5,088 nt of DNA from Spirochaetaceae bacterium (GTDB taxonomy: Bacteria > Spirochaetota > Spirochaetia > Treponematales > Breznakiellaceae), in NCBI GenBank assembly GCA_031258335.1, contig JAIRMY010000189.1, positions 1 through 5,088 of the forward strand. Direction: 5' to 3'. Under the pieces are notes generated by a model. It worked only from the letters and a program-made list of their open reading frames with translations, ran no database searches and was not told the origin of the DNA. Made by a program: the position numbers and the translations under genes. Every line of letters begins with the position of its first letter. Within the stretch, counting starts at the first letter, position 1. Below, piece after piece: positions 1 to 5,088 of this stretch.

Positions 1-707
1 GGGTGACGGAGGATCGCCGCGACGAGGCGGAACGCGCCGGTTACACGGTGATAGACCCGCCGTCCATCATCGCTACCCACCTCACCGAGATAATAAAGTC
101 CCACGCCGCCGAGATTCTAGGACGGCAGGATACGCAGAGAATCATTGACGACATCAAAAAAGACTATCCGGCGGTCGTCGAGGATGCGCAGAAAAGCCTG
201 AGCCTGGGCGAGATTCAAAAAACCCTGCAAGCTATGCTGCGTGAACAGGTTTCGATACGCAACATGGTTACGATACTGGAAGCGCTCGCCGACTTCGCGC
301 CCATATCAAAGGACATACAATTCCTTACCGAAAAAGCGCGTCAGGCGCTGGGGCGGCAAATCTGTCTACAGTACGCGGACGAGGACCGTAAACTTCGCGT
401 ACTCACGATAGACCATAATTTTGAGCAAAAAATTGTCGACAGCGCCGTACAGACGGCTTCCGGCAAAGTCTGTGCTCTGGAACCAAGCCTGCACGTCTCA
501 TGGATCAAGGCCTTGTCTTCGGCAACCGCTTCCGTACTTGCCCAAGGCTGGTCGCCGCCCATCATCCTTTGTTCGGAACAGGCGCGTTTCCTCGTCAAGC
601 AGTCCGCCGAGCGTGAACTGCCTGAACTCGTAGTGCTGTCCGTCCGTGAAATCACAAACGATATTGACGTAGAACAACTCGGCGAAATCCGCGTGGATGC
701 GGCGTAA
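1..707 (+). CDS. flhA: Flagellar biosynthesis protein FlhA, C-terminal part (5' end outside window)
   Basis: FlhA is the membrane export gate of the flagellar type III secretion system; its large cytoplasmic C-terminal domain docks chaperone-substrate complexes and the ATPase ring. The window holds about 234 codons of a protein usually near 700 residues, so only the distal cytoplasmic subdomains are present and no membrane segment is seen. The diagnostic stretch GYTVIDPPSIIATHLTEIIK lies near residues 13-32 of the visible part. It is followed by LGRQDTQ, PAVVED, LSLGEIQKTLQAMLREQVSIRNM and TILEALADFAP, then the RQALGRQI segment, all in family order. The frame is open to the left edge, so the GTG at base 3 is an internal valine codon and not the start. 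The gene ends with TAA at 705-707. The DPPSIIATHLTE block favours flagellar FlhA over the virulence homologue SctV. No flhF follows, unlike typical spirochaete flagellar operons. Confidence 0.95.
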   Translation, partial: VTEDRRDEAERAGYTVIDPPSIIATHLTEIIKSHAAEILGRQDTQRIIDDIKKDYPAVVEDAQKSLSLGEIQKTLQAMLREQVSIRNMVTILEALADFAPISKDIQFLTEKARQALGRQICLQYADEDRKLRVLTIDHNFEQKIVDSAVQTASGKVCALEPSLHVSWIKALSSATASVLAQGWSPPIILCSEQARFLVKQSAERELPELVVLSVREITNDIDVEQLGEIRVDAA

Positions 708-720
708 CTTGGGTGCGGTG

Positions 721-749
721 TTTACCCTGGGGCCTTTCGGCGGTATACT
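721..749 (+). promoter_or_regulatory. Putative sigma-70 type promoter ahead of the AAA-ATPase-like gene
   Basis: A -35-like TTTACC (721-726, 4 of 6 matches to TTGACA) and a -10-like TATACT (744-749, 5 of 6 to TATAAT) are separated by exactly 17 bases. The predicted transcription start would fall at about 756-757, directly before the ATG at 758. The -10 box overlaps a small inverted repeat, GGTAT (742-746) with ATACC (753-757), which could be an operator or chance. This was read by eye and not scored against a genome background. Confidence 0.45.
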
Positions 750-757
750 CGAATACC

Positions 758-1963
758 ATGGGGATTATGCTTAACTCTAATAGCCCGCCGACGCGGAAGA
801 TGCCTATAGGCATACAGGATTTTGAAAAGCTGCGTAATTTTGACTGCGTTTACGTTGACAAGACTGAATACGTGTGGCGGCTTGCGAGCGAACCCGCCCC
901 ATACTTCTTGAGCCGTCCGCGGCGTTTTGGAAAAAGCCTCCTGCTCACTACGCTAAAGGCGTATTTTCTGGGAAAAAAAGAGTTATTCGAGGGGCTGACA
1001 ATAGCGAAACTGGAAACGGAATGGCAGGCATTCCCCACTCTTCATCTGGATTTTAACTCCACGTCATACGCTACAGTCGAAAACCTTAACGAATTTCTAA
1101 ATTACAGCGTAGGTTCTTGGGAAAAAGAATGGGGGCTGGAAACTTCCGTAGAAGCCACGGCGTTACGGTTCAAGACGCTTATCGAAGGGATATACAAAAA
1201 GACGGGAAATCAGGTAGTCGTTCTCGTGGACGAATACGACAAGCCGCTCCTAGAAAGCATGAGCGACGAAAAACTAAACGCCGCCTTCCGCGCCGAATTA
1301 AAACCGTTTTACGGCGTGTTAAAGAGCGCCGATGCCGCGCTGCGCTTTGTGATGCTCACAGGAGTCACACGTTTTTCAAAGGTGAGCATATTCAGCGACC
1401 TTAACCAGCTTAAAGAAATCGGGTTGTCCGAAAAGTACGCCGGAGTCTGCGGCATAACGGAAACTGAATTACTGGACTATTTTACGCCGGAACTGGAAGC
1501 GCTGGCAAAAAAGAACGGAGAAAGTTTTGAAGAAACTCTCTCGTTGATAAGGCAGAAATTCAACGGCTATCATTTTTATAAAACCGGCGAAAGCGTATAC
1601 AACCCTTTCAGTTTACTGAACACTTTTGGCAATGGCGATATTAGCTACTACTGGTTTGCCACGGGAACGCCTACATTTTTATTCGGAGAACTCAAGCGTA
1701 CAGGATTTGACATAATAAGGTTTGATAACAAAATAGATATAGACGAATTTGAGATAAACGACTATCAGCCCGGCGATGTGAATCTAGTACCGCTTTTGTA
1801 CCAGAGCGGATACCTCACGATTACAGGTTTTGACAAAAACATGCGTTCATACAGGCTGGGCTTTCCAAACGACGAGGTAAAATACGGTTTTCTGGAGAAT
1901 TTATTTAAGTATTTTTTCCCTGACAACGGGCGGGGAACGGGCTTAGCGCGAGGACTTTCGTGA
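758..1963 (+). CDS. AAA-ATPase-like protein lacking the usual C-terminal PD-(D/E)XK nuclease-like domain
   Basis: This matches the AAA-ATPase-like family (PF09820 type) normally fused to a DUF1703/PD-(D/E)XK nuclease-like domain; its biological role is not established. Residues here count from the ATG at 758. The N-terminal signature MPIGIQDFEKLRNFDCVYVDKT begins at residue 15. A Walker A-like SRPRRFGKSLLL follows at about 52-63, and a Walker B-like VVVLVDEYDKP at about 153-163. Then come MLTGVTRFSK (about 199-208), YNPFSLLN, YWFATGTPTFL, LLYQSGYLTI and YRLGFPNDEVKYGF (about 365-378). Family members usually continue for well over 100 residues into the nuclease-like domain; here an unrelated-looking tail of about 13 residues ends at TGA 1961-1963. 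An upstream in-frame GTG (713) overlaps the putative promoter and lies before the conserved part, so I prefer ATG 758; ATG 767 and 800 are also possible. No clear Shine-Dalgarno is seen at any of them. The protein may keep ATPase function or be a decaying gene. Confidence 0.85.
   Translation: MGIMLNSNSPPTRKMPIGIQDFEKLRNFDCVYVDKTEYVWRLASEPAPYFLSRPRRFGKSLLLTTLKAYFLGKKELFEGLTIAKLETEWQAFPTLHLDFNSTSYATVENLNEFLNYSVGSWEKEWGLETSVEATALRFKTLIEGIYKKTGNQVVVLVDEYDKPLLESMSDEKLNAAFRAELKPFYGVLKSADAALRFVMLTGVTRFSKVSIFSDLNQLKEIGLSEKYAGVCGITETELLDYFTPELEALAKKNGESFEETLSLIRQKFNGYHFYKTGESVYNPFSLLNTFGNGDISYYWFATGTPTFLFGELKRTGFDIIRFDNKIDIDEFEINDYQPGDVNLVPLLYQSGYLTITGFDKNMRSYRLGFPNDEVKYGFLENLFKYFFPDNGRGTGLARGLS
1925..1942 (+). 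repeat. Short direct repeat at the truncated end of the ATPase-like gene
   Basis: AACGGGC occurs at 1925-1931 and again at 1936-1942, separated by GGGG. It sits where the protein stops resembling its family (after the FFP at the end of the conserved part) and where the base composition turns G-rich. It may mark the deletion or slippage junction that removed the nuclease-like domain. Two 7-base copies this close could also arise by chance. Confidence 0.4.
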
Positions 1964-1968
1964 GGGTG
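1962..1968 (+). promoter_or_regulatory. Ribosome binding site of fabD
   Basis: GAGGGTG lies 6-9 bases before the GTG start at 1975 and is the best Shine-Dalgarno match in the window. It overlaps the TGA stop of the preceding gene (1961-1963), which would allow ribosomes finishing the upstream ORF to re-initiate on fabD. It supports GTG 1975 as the fabD start. Confidence 0.6.
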
Positions 1969-1974
1969 TGACCA

Positions 1975-2907
1975 GTGAAAAAATATGTGTTTTTGTTTCC
2001 CGGTCAGGGTTCACAGTACACAGGGATGGGGATGGATATTCTTGACGCTTCAAACGAGGCAAAGGATTTGTTTGCCCTTGCCTCGGAAGTTATCGGGCGG
2101 GATGTAAAAAAACTGCTTGGCGAAGCGGACGGCGCTGCTTTTAAGCGGGGCGGCATAGCCCAGCCTGTGATAACTCTGGTGAATCTTGCCGCCGCCGCCG
2201 TGTTAAAATCACGCGGTATCCTTGCCTTTGCCTGCGCCGGGCATAGCCTTGGCGAGTATGCGGCGCTTGCCGTCTCCGGCATAGTATCGGCGGAGGACAG
2301 CCTCCGGCTCACGGCAAGGCGCGGCAAGCTGATGCAGGATGCCGCCGATGTCCTAGTCGAGTCCGGCGGCGGCATGGCCGCGGTTATGGGGCTTCCTAGC
2401 GGCGAGGTGGAAAAAGCGGTAAATGATTGGGCCGAAAGCGGATTGCGGGACTTGTATGTGGCGAACTTCAACTCGCCGGCGCAGACTGTTGTCTCCGGTA
2501 CAGGCAAGGCCCTATCAGAGGCGGAAACTCGCTTCAAAGAAGCGGGGGCGCGGCGTTTCATCCGGCTGCCTGTCGCTGGTCCCTTTCACAGTCCGCTGAT
2601 GGCGGAGGCGGCGGATAAATTTGCAGCCGCGCTTGACGGCATTTCTTTTGCCGATCCCCGCGTACCGTTTTTTTCCAACGTTACCGGTAAACAAGTTACG
2701 AGCGGCGCCGAAGCCAAGCGCCTGGCCCCGCTCCAAATCCGCGGCCCCGTCCGCTGGTTGGACGAGGAAAAAGCCATCGCCGAAACCGCACCCGACGCCG
2801 TTCTTGAGGCAGGGCCGGGCAGGATACTCACCGGTTTGTGGAAAGACTCAGGGTCGGCTATCCCCTGCTATCCCGCCGGAAAATTTGCCGATATTGAGAA
2901 AATATAG
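1975..2907 (+). CDS. fabD: Malonyl-CoA:acyl carrier protein transacylase (FabD)
   Basis: FabD moves the malonyl group from coenzyme A to acyl carrier protein, supplying the extender unit for cytoplasmic type II fatty acid synthesis. The product is 310 residues, the usual family length. Visible hallmarks are the N-terminal FLFPGQGSQ (GQGSQ at 10-14), the nucleophile elbow GHSLGEYAAL with catalytic Ser91, Arg116 of the RRGKLMQ segment (which by family pattern binds the malonyl carboxylate), the catalytic His205 in GPFHSPLM, and Gln254 before the RGPVRW motif. All key residues are intact. GTG at 1975 is the only start that keeps the N-terminal strand KKYVFLFPGQGSQ, and it has a good ribosome binding site. 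The gene follows the truncated ATPase-like gene by 11 bases and precedes manA by 18, so the three may share a transcript. Usual fab partners (acpP, fabG, fabF, fabH) are not seen next to it here. No promoter is obvious directly upstream. Confidence 0.97.
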   Translation: MKKYVFLFPGQGSQYTGMGMDILDASNEAKDLFALASEVIGRDVKKLLGEADGAAFKRGGIAQPVITLVNLAAAAVLKSRGILAFACAGHSLGEYAALAVSGIVSAEDSLRLTARRGKLMQDAADVLVESGGGMAAVMGLPSGEVEKAVNDWAESGLRDLYVANFNSPAQTVVSGTGKALSEAETRFKEAGARRFIRLPVAGPFHSPLMAEAADKFAAALDGISFADPRVPFFSNVTGKQVTSGAEAKRLAPLQIRGPVRWLDEEKAIAETAPDAVLEAGPGRILTGLWKDSGSAIPCYPAGKFADIEKI

Positions 2908-2925
2908 AGCTTCTACGTAAATGTC

Positions 2926-4068
2926 ATGGAAGGCGTATACAAGTTACACAATAAAATAATGCGCTACGATTGGGGTTCGACCCGGTATATACCGGAATTT
3001 TTAGGCGCCGAAAACCGGGATAGTAAACCCTATGCCGAATTATGGATGGGAACGCATCCAAAGGGAGAATCACGCGCGCTTTTGGGTAAGGACGAGAAAC
3101 CTCTTTCGCAAATTTCAGGCGGACTGCCCTTTCTTTTTAAGCTGCTCGCCGCGGAAAAGCCGCTTTCTATACAGGTTCATCCCGACAAGGCGCAGGCAGA
3201 GGCGGGATACGCAAGGGAAAACACGGAAAATATTCCGCTTGATTCCCCCGAGCGCTGTTACAAGGACAAAAACCATAAGCCTGAAATACTCTGCGCCCTG
3301 ACGCCGTTTAGGGCGCTCTGCGGCTTTCGTGAACCACGCCTGATAAAACATCTGCTGGAAATTTTTTCCTCTCCGCCGGTAAAAAAACTGCGTCAAATTT
3401 TTGACAGCGCGGGAAATGACGCGCCGCGCCTTTTTTTACGCTCGCTGTTTAACCTTTCAAACTCTGATCTTATTGAAATATCGGAATTCATAAAAAAAAA
3501 TATACAAGGCCTAAAAAATGAATACAAAGAATACTCCCGCGAATTGGATTTAATCAAATATCTTGAAGAAATTTTTCCATGCGATCCTTCGGCGCTCTCC
3601 CCGCTTTACCTTAACGTCATTGATTTGCCGCCCGGCGAGGCGGTTTTTCTGCCCGCCGGCATCCTTCACTCCTATATACACGGCGCGGGCGTTGAAGTTA
3701 TGGCATCTTCGGATAACGTCATACGCGGCGGATTAACGTCAAAACATATAGATCACGCCGAATTATTCCGCGTATCAAAATTCGCTCCGTTCAAACCGGA
3801 TATATATAAACCGCAAAATCACAGCTTGTATAAATACCCCGCGCCTGTTAAAGATTTTACGCTTTACTGCATGAATAACGGCGGCGGAGAAGCCGCTTTC
3901 CCCGCGTCCCGCGCAGCGATATTTTTTTGTACCGGCGGAAGCGCCTGTTTTTGTCTTGCGGGCTCTGAAAAAATCACCGCGCAAAAAGGCGAAAGCGTTT
4001 TTATAGCGGAAAACTCCGGCGGTAATCTCCGCCTTTCCGGAATGTTCAGCGCGTATGTAGCCGAATGA
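2926..4068 (+). CDS. manA: Mannose-6-phosphate isomerase, class I
   Basis: This zinc enzyme interconverts mannose 6-phosphate and fructose 6-phosphate in the cytoplasm, linking mannose use and GDP-mannose supply to glycolysis. The product is 380 residues, normal for the class I type. The N-terminus has the family YDWGS (14-18), IPEFLG, and AELWMGTHPKG at 37-47. Expected zinc ligands are all present: Gln83 and His85 in SIQVHPD, Glu120 in NHKPE (with Lys118), and His248 in LPAGILHSYIHG. Arg267 in SDNVIRGGLT matches the active-site arginine of the family. The middle (about 150-215) is the helical insert of the class, and the C-terminal cupin half is more divergent. ATG 2926 fits the family N-terminus, but no clear Shine-Dalgarno precedes it. 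Translation may be coupled to fabD, which ends 18 bases upstream. An ATG at 2921 is in another frame. The stop is TGA 4066-4068, and no strong terminator follows. Confidence 0.96.
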   Translation: MEGVYKLHNKIMRYDWGSTRYIPEFLGAENRDSKPYAELWMGTHPKGESRALLGKDEKPLSQISGGLPFLFKLLAAEKPLSIQVHPDKAQAEAGYARENTENIPLDSPERCYKDKNHKPEILCALTPFRALCGFREPRLIKHLLEIFSSPPVKKLRQIFDSAGNDAPRLFLRSLFNLSNSDLIEISEFIKKNIQGLKNEYKEYSRELDLIKYLEEIFPCDPSALSPLYLNVIDLPPGEAVFLPAGILHSYIHGAGVEVMASSDNVIRGGLTSKHIDHAELFRVSKFAPFKPDIYKPQNHSLYKYPAPVKDFTLYCMNNGGGEAAFPASRAAIFFCTGGSACFCLAGSEKITAQKGESVFIAENSGGNLRLSGMFSAYVAE

Positions 4069-4087
4069 CCCCGTTTCAGTCCGGCTT

Positions 4088-4115
4088 TTCACAACGGATG
4101 GATTTAGTGTAGAAT
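4088..4115 (+). promoter_or_regulatory. Putative promoter for the exported TPR-like gene
   Basis: TTCACA (4088-4093, 5 of 6 to TTGACA) and TAGAAT (4110-4115, 5 of 6 to TATAAT) are 16 bases apart in the short gap after manA. Transcription would begin near 4121-4122, essentially on the ATG at 4122, leaving little or no leader. No convincing Shine-Dalgarno lies before that ATG. This suggests a transcription unit separate from fabD-manA. Confidence 0.45.
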
Positions 4116-4121
4116 GGGAAA

Positions 4122-4886
4122 ATGTTAAAAGATATAACTGTTTTGGCATTGTGCCTTAACGCGGCGCTTGCCGGAGCGAAAGAAGCGCCCGATTGGATTA
4201 CGCCGCTCCGGGACGCCTTTTACGGAGAAAACGCCGATGCTGCATATATATCGCGTCTTGGCGGCGAAGTTGAAGACAGGGCGAAACTGGAATTGAGCGG
4301 GACAGAACTGTACAATACTCTTTCGTATTGTGAATTTTTAATCGCAAAAGCATACATGAGCGAAAAAAAAGAGGACGAAGCGGAACGGCGTTTTGAACAG
4401 GGCTTTGATTACGCGGACAGATCCGTAAAAGATAATCCTACTTCTGATGGCTATCGTATGATGGCGGAAAATATCGCCCAGCTTTGTACGCTAAGATCAA
4501 CCGTATGGGTCATGGCTAACGGGCTTAAAGTGGAACGCTTTGCGGAGAGGGGGCTGGAGTACGACAAGCGGAATGGAGCCTGCGCCATTCTTATCGCATC
4601 CCGATGGGTGTACGCGCCAGCGCCTTTTCATAATATCCGAAAAGGGATAGACGAAATGAAAAAAATCCTTTCCGGGTCTTACGATCTGGGGCGGGATGAT
4701 TATTTTAACGTGTACTATGCCATTGCATACGCATACAACAGGAATAAACAGCCTAGTGAAATGGAATCATGGCTGGAAAAAGCGCTGGCTGTTTATCCCG
4801 TGAATAAAGACGCTTTAAATCTTAAACAGGGCGTGGCGCGCGCGGTCGGTTTTGCGGATTCTTCCGATACGCACTATAATGATTGA
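4122..4886 (+). CDS. Exported tetratricopeptide-like protein of unknown function
   Basis: I do not recognise a named family. The 254-residue product starts with a short signal-peptide-like segment: Lys3, a hydrophobic run over about residues 5-19, and a possible signal peptidase I site after A17-G18-A19. The remainder would then be periplasmic or outer-surface. The rest is mainly helical and TPR-like. One likely helical pair lies at about 63-103 (YNTLSYCEFLIAKAYMSEKK, then EAERRFEQGFDYADRSVKDNP). A clearer TPR unit lies at about 194-226 (YFNVYYAIAYAYNRNKQPSE, then WLEKALAVYP), with NKDALNL starting another turn. The central part has an AERGLEYDKRNG helix and a YAPAPFHNIRKGIDEMKKIL segment of the kind found in TPR proteins between repeats. 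No catalytic motif is visible, so a binding or scaffold role is the most that can be inferred. It follows manA by 53 bases with its own putative promoter. Cys11 does not sit in a good lipobox. Confidence 0.75.
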   Translation: MLKDITVLALCLNAALAGAKEAPDWITPLRDAFYGENADAAYISRLGGEVEDRAKLELSGTELYNTLSYCEFLIAKAYMSEKKEDEAERRFEQGFDYADRSVKDNPTSDGYRMMAENIAQLCTLRSTVWVMANGLKVERFAERGLEYDKRNGACAILIASRWVYAPAPFHNIRKGIDEMKKILSGSYDLGRDDYFNVYYAIAYAYNRNKQPSEMESWLEKALAVYPVNKDALNLKQGVARAVGFADSSDTHYND

Positions 4887-4989
4887 TGCCGCCGGCGCGG
4901 AATGAACTTCCCCGCAGGGAATCCCCGGACGGCGCAGCGCTCCTTACAATGCTTCCACCTGTAAAATACCAATATGCCGGGGGCGCTAC

Positions 4990-5003
4990 GGGGGGGGGGG
5001 GGG
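4990..5003 (+). repeat. Homopolymeric tract of 14 G
   Basis: Fourteen consecutive G residues lie between the exported TPR-like gene and a possible downstream promoter. Tracts this long are rare by chance and prone to slipped-strand mispairing. In pathogenic Treponema, poly-G tracts upstream of genes are known to vary in length and alter transcription. Here the tract ends 43 bases before the TATACT box, so it lies upstream of the core promoter and not inside the spacer. The recorded length may not be exact, because such runs are error-prone in sequencing. Confidence 0.9.
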
Positions 5004-5031
5004 TAGTTTTCCCGCTTCGTATTTAATTTCA

Positions 5032-5040
5032 TTTTTTTTT
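5032..5040 (+). repeat. T9 homopolymer
   Basis: Nine consecutive T residues are followed directly by AAA. The tract lies just upstream of the TATACT box and could add to promoter curvature or an AT-rich UP-like region. No stable GC-rich stem directly precedes it, so it is not a good terminator. Confidence 0.5.
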
Positions 5041-5046
5041 AAACAC

Positions 5047-5052
5047 TATACT
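5047..5052 (+). promoter_or_regulatory. Possible -10 box for a gene starting at or past the window edge
   Basis: TATACT matches 5 of 6 bases of TATAAT and is identical to the -10 proposed at 744-749. No good -35 sits at the right distance; TTTAAT at 5022-5027 would give a 19-base spacer. An AAGGA at 5056-5060 lies 4 bases before a TTG at 5065 whose frame stays open to the edge (LIVLFLKI, hydrophobic). Too little is present to call a gene. Confidence 0.3.
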
Positions 5053-5088
5053 TTTAAGGAATTTTTGATTGTACTTTTTTTAAAAATA

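Larger units (their letters stand above)
4887..5088. other. Intergenic region with no supported gene
   Basis: This 202-base stretch follows the TPR-like gene. It begins GC-rich, with a CGCCGGCG palindrome at 4890-4897 and a small TTCCC-CGCA-GGGAA hairpin at 4908-4921 that lacks a T-run. It then passes through a TAAAAT box (4962-4967) and the G14 tract, and ends AT-rich with T9 (5032-5040) and a -10-like TATACT. No ORF of useful length and no clear rho-independent terminator are visible. Confidence 0.6.

Noticed and set aside
1..707. Type III secretion gate SctV (virulence system) instead of FlhA
   Set aside because: The GYTVIDPPSIIATHLTE block and the rest of the C-terminus follow the flagellar pattern, and no injectisome genes are seen nearby.
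713..757. GTG 713 as the start of the ATPase-like gene
   Set aside because: It would add 15 residues with no family resemblance, lacks a ribosome binding site and overlaps the best promoter in the region.
2004..2561. 185-codon open frame on the - strand inside fabD
   Set aside because: It is fully antisense to a well-conserved gene and its translation is a low-complexity Ala/Ser/Arg/Pro-rich product, as expected from a GC-rich shadow frame.
4071..4097. CCGTT...AACGG inverted repeat after manA as a terminator
   Set aside because: It has a 5-bp stem with a 17-base loop and no T-run, so it is too weak to call; it also overlaps the putative promoter.
3775..4149. 124-codon - strand frame over the end of manA and the start of the next gene
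   Set aside because: It overlaps two better-supported genes and a promoter. It has no recognisable motif and no ribosome binding site that I can see.
4122..4160. Lipoprotein signal with Cys11 in the TPR-like protein
   Set aside because: The residues before Cys11 are L-A-L, with Leu at -1, and the segment before the Cys is very short. A signal peptidase I site after Ala19 fits better.
4908..4921. TTCCC-CGCA-GGGAA hairpin as a terminator of the TPR-like gene
   Set aside because: The stem is only 5 bp and is not followed by a T-run; the nearest T-run is over 100 bases away.
4902..4964. Small 20-codon ORF after the TPR-like gene
   Set aside because: It has no properly spaced ribosome binding site and no recognisable product, and a chance ORF of this length is expected.

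Overview
The window reads as a stretch of chromosome from a flagellated, roughly mid-GC bacterium. My best guess is a spirochaete of the Treponema group. That rests on an FlhA C-terminus, an AAA-ATPase-like gene of a type frequent in spirochaete and Bacteroidetes genomes, a small exported TPR-like protein, and a 14-base poly-G tract in front of a possible promoter. This is inference: no rRNA or other strict marker is present. All convincing genes are on the + strand.

Layout. Bases 1-707 hold the last third of flhA, the inner-membrane export gate of the flagellar type III secretion apparatus; its 5' part lies outside the window. After a short gap carrying a reasonable promoter comes an AAA-ATPase-like gene (about 758-1963). 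It has the usual ATPase module but stops where the family's C-terminal PD-(D/E)XK nuclease-like domain should begin, so it looks truncated. Eleven bases later fabD starts (1975-2907; malonyl-CoA:ACP transacylase, fatty acid synthesis), followed after 18 bases by manA (2926-4068; class I mannose-6-phosphate isomerase). A new promoter then precedes an exported TPR-like protein of unknown role (4122-4886). The last 200 bases (4887-5088) have no supported gene; they carry the G14 tract, a T9 tract and a -10-like box that may drive a gene beginning at or past the window edge.

How the parts work together. This is a mix of housekeeping and accessory genes, not one pathway. fabD and manA are closely spaced and may be co-transcribed. 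No good promoter is visible directly ahead of fabD, so this probably essential gene may depend on read-through from the truncated ATPase gene or from the flagellar operon. FlhA is normally followed by flhF in spirochaete flagellar operons; here it is followed by the ATPase-like gene.

I see no convincing undescribed multi-gene system. The points most worth a second look are the poly-G tract (possible phase-variable switch), the missing nuclease domain, and two promoters placed so close to their start codons that the mRNAs may be leaderless.
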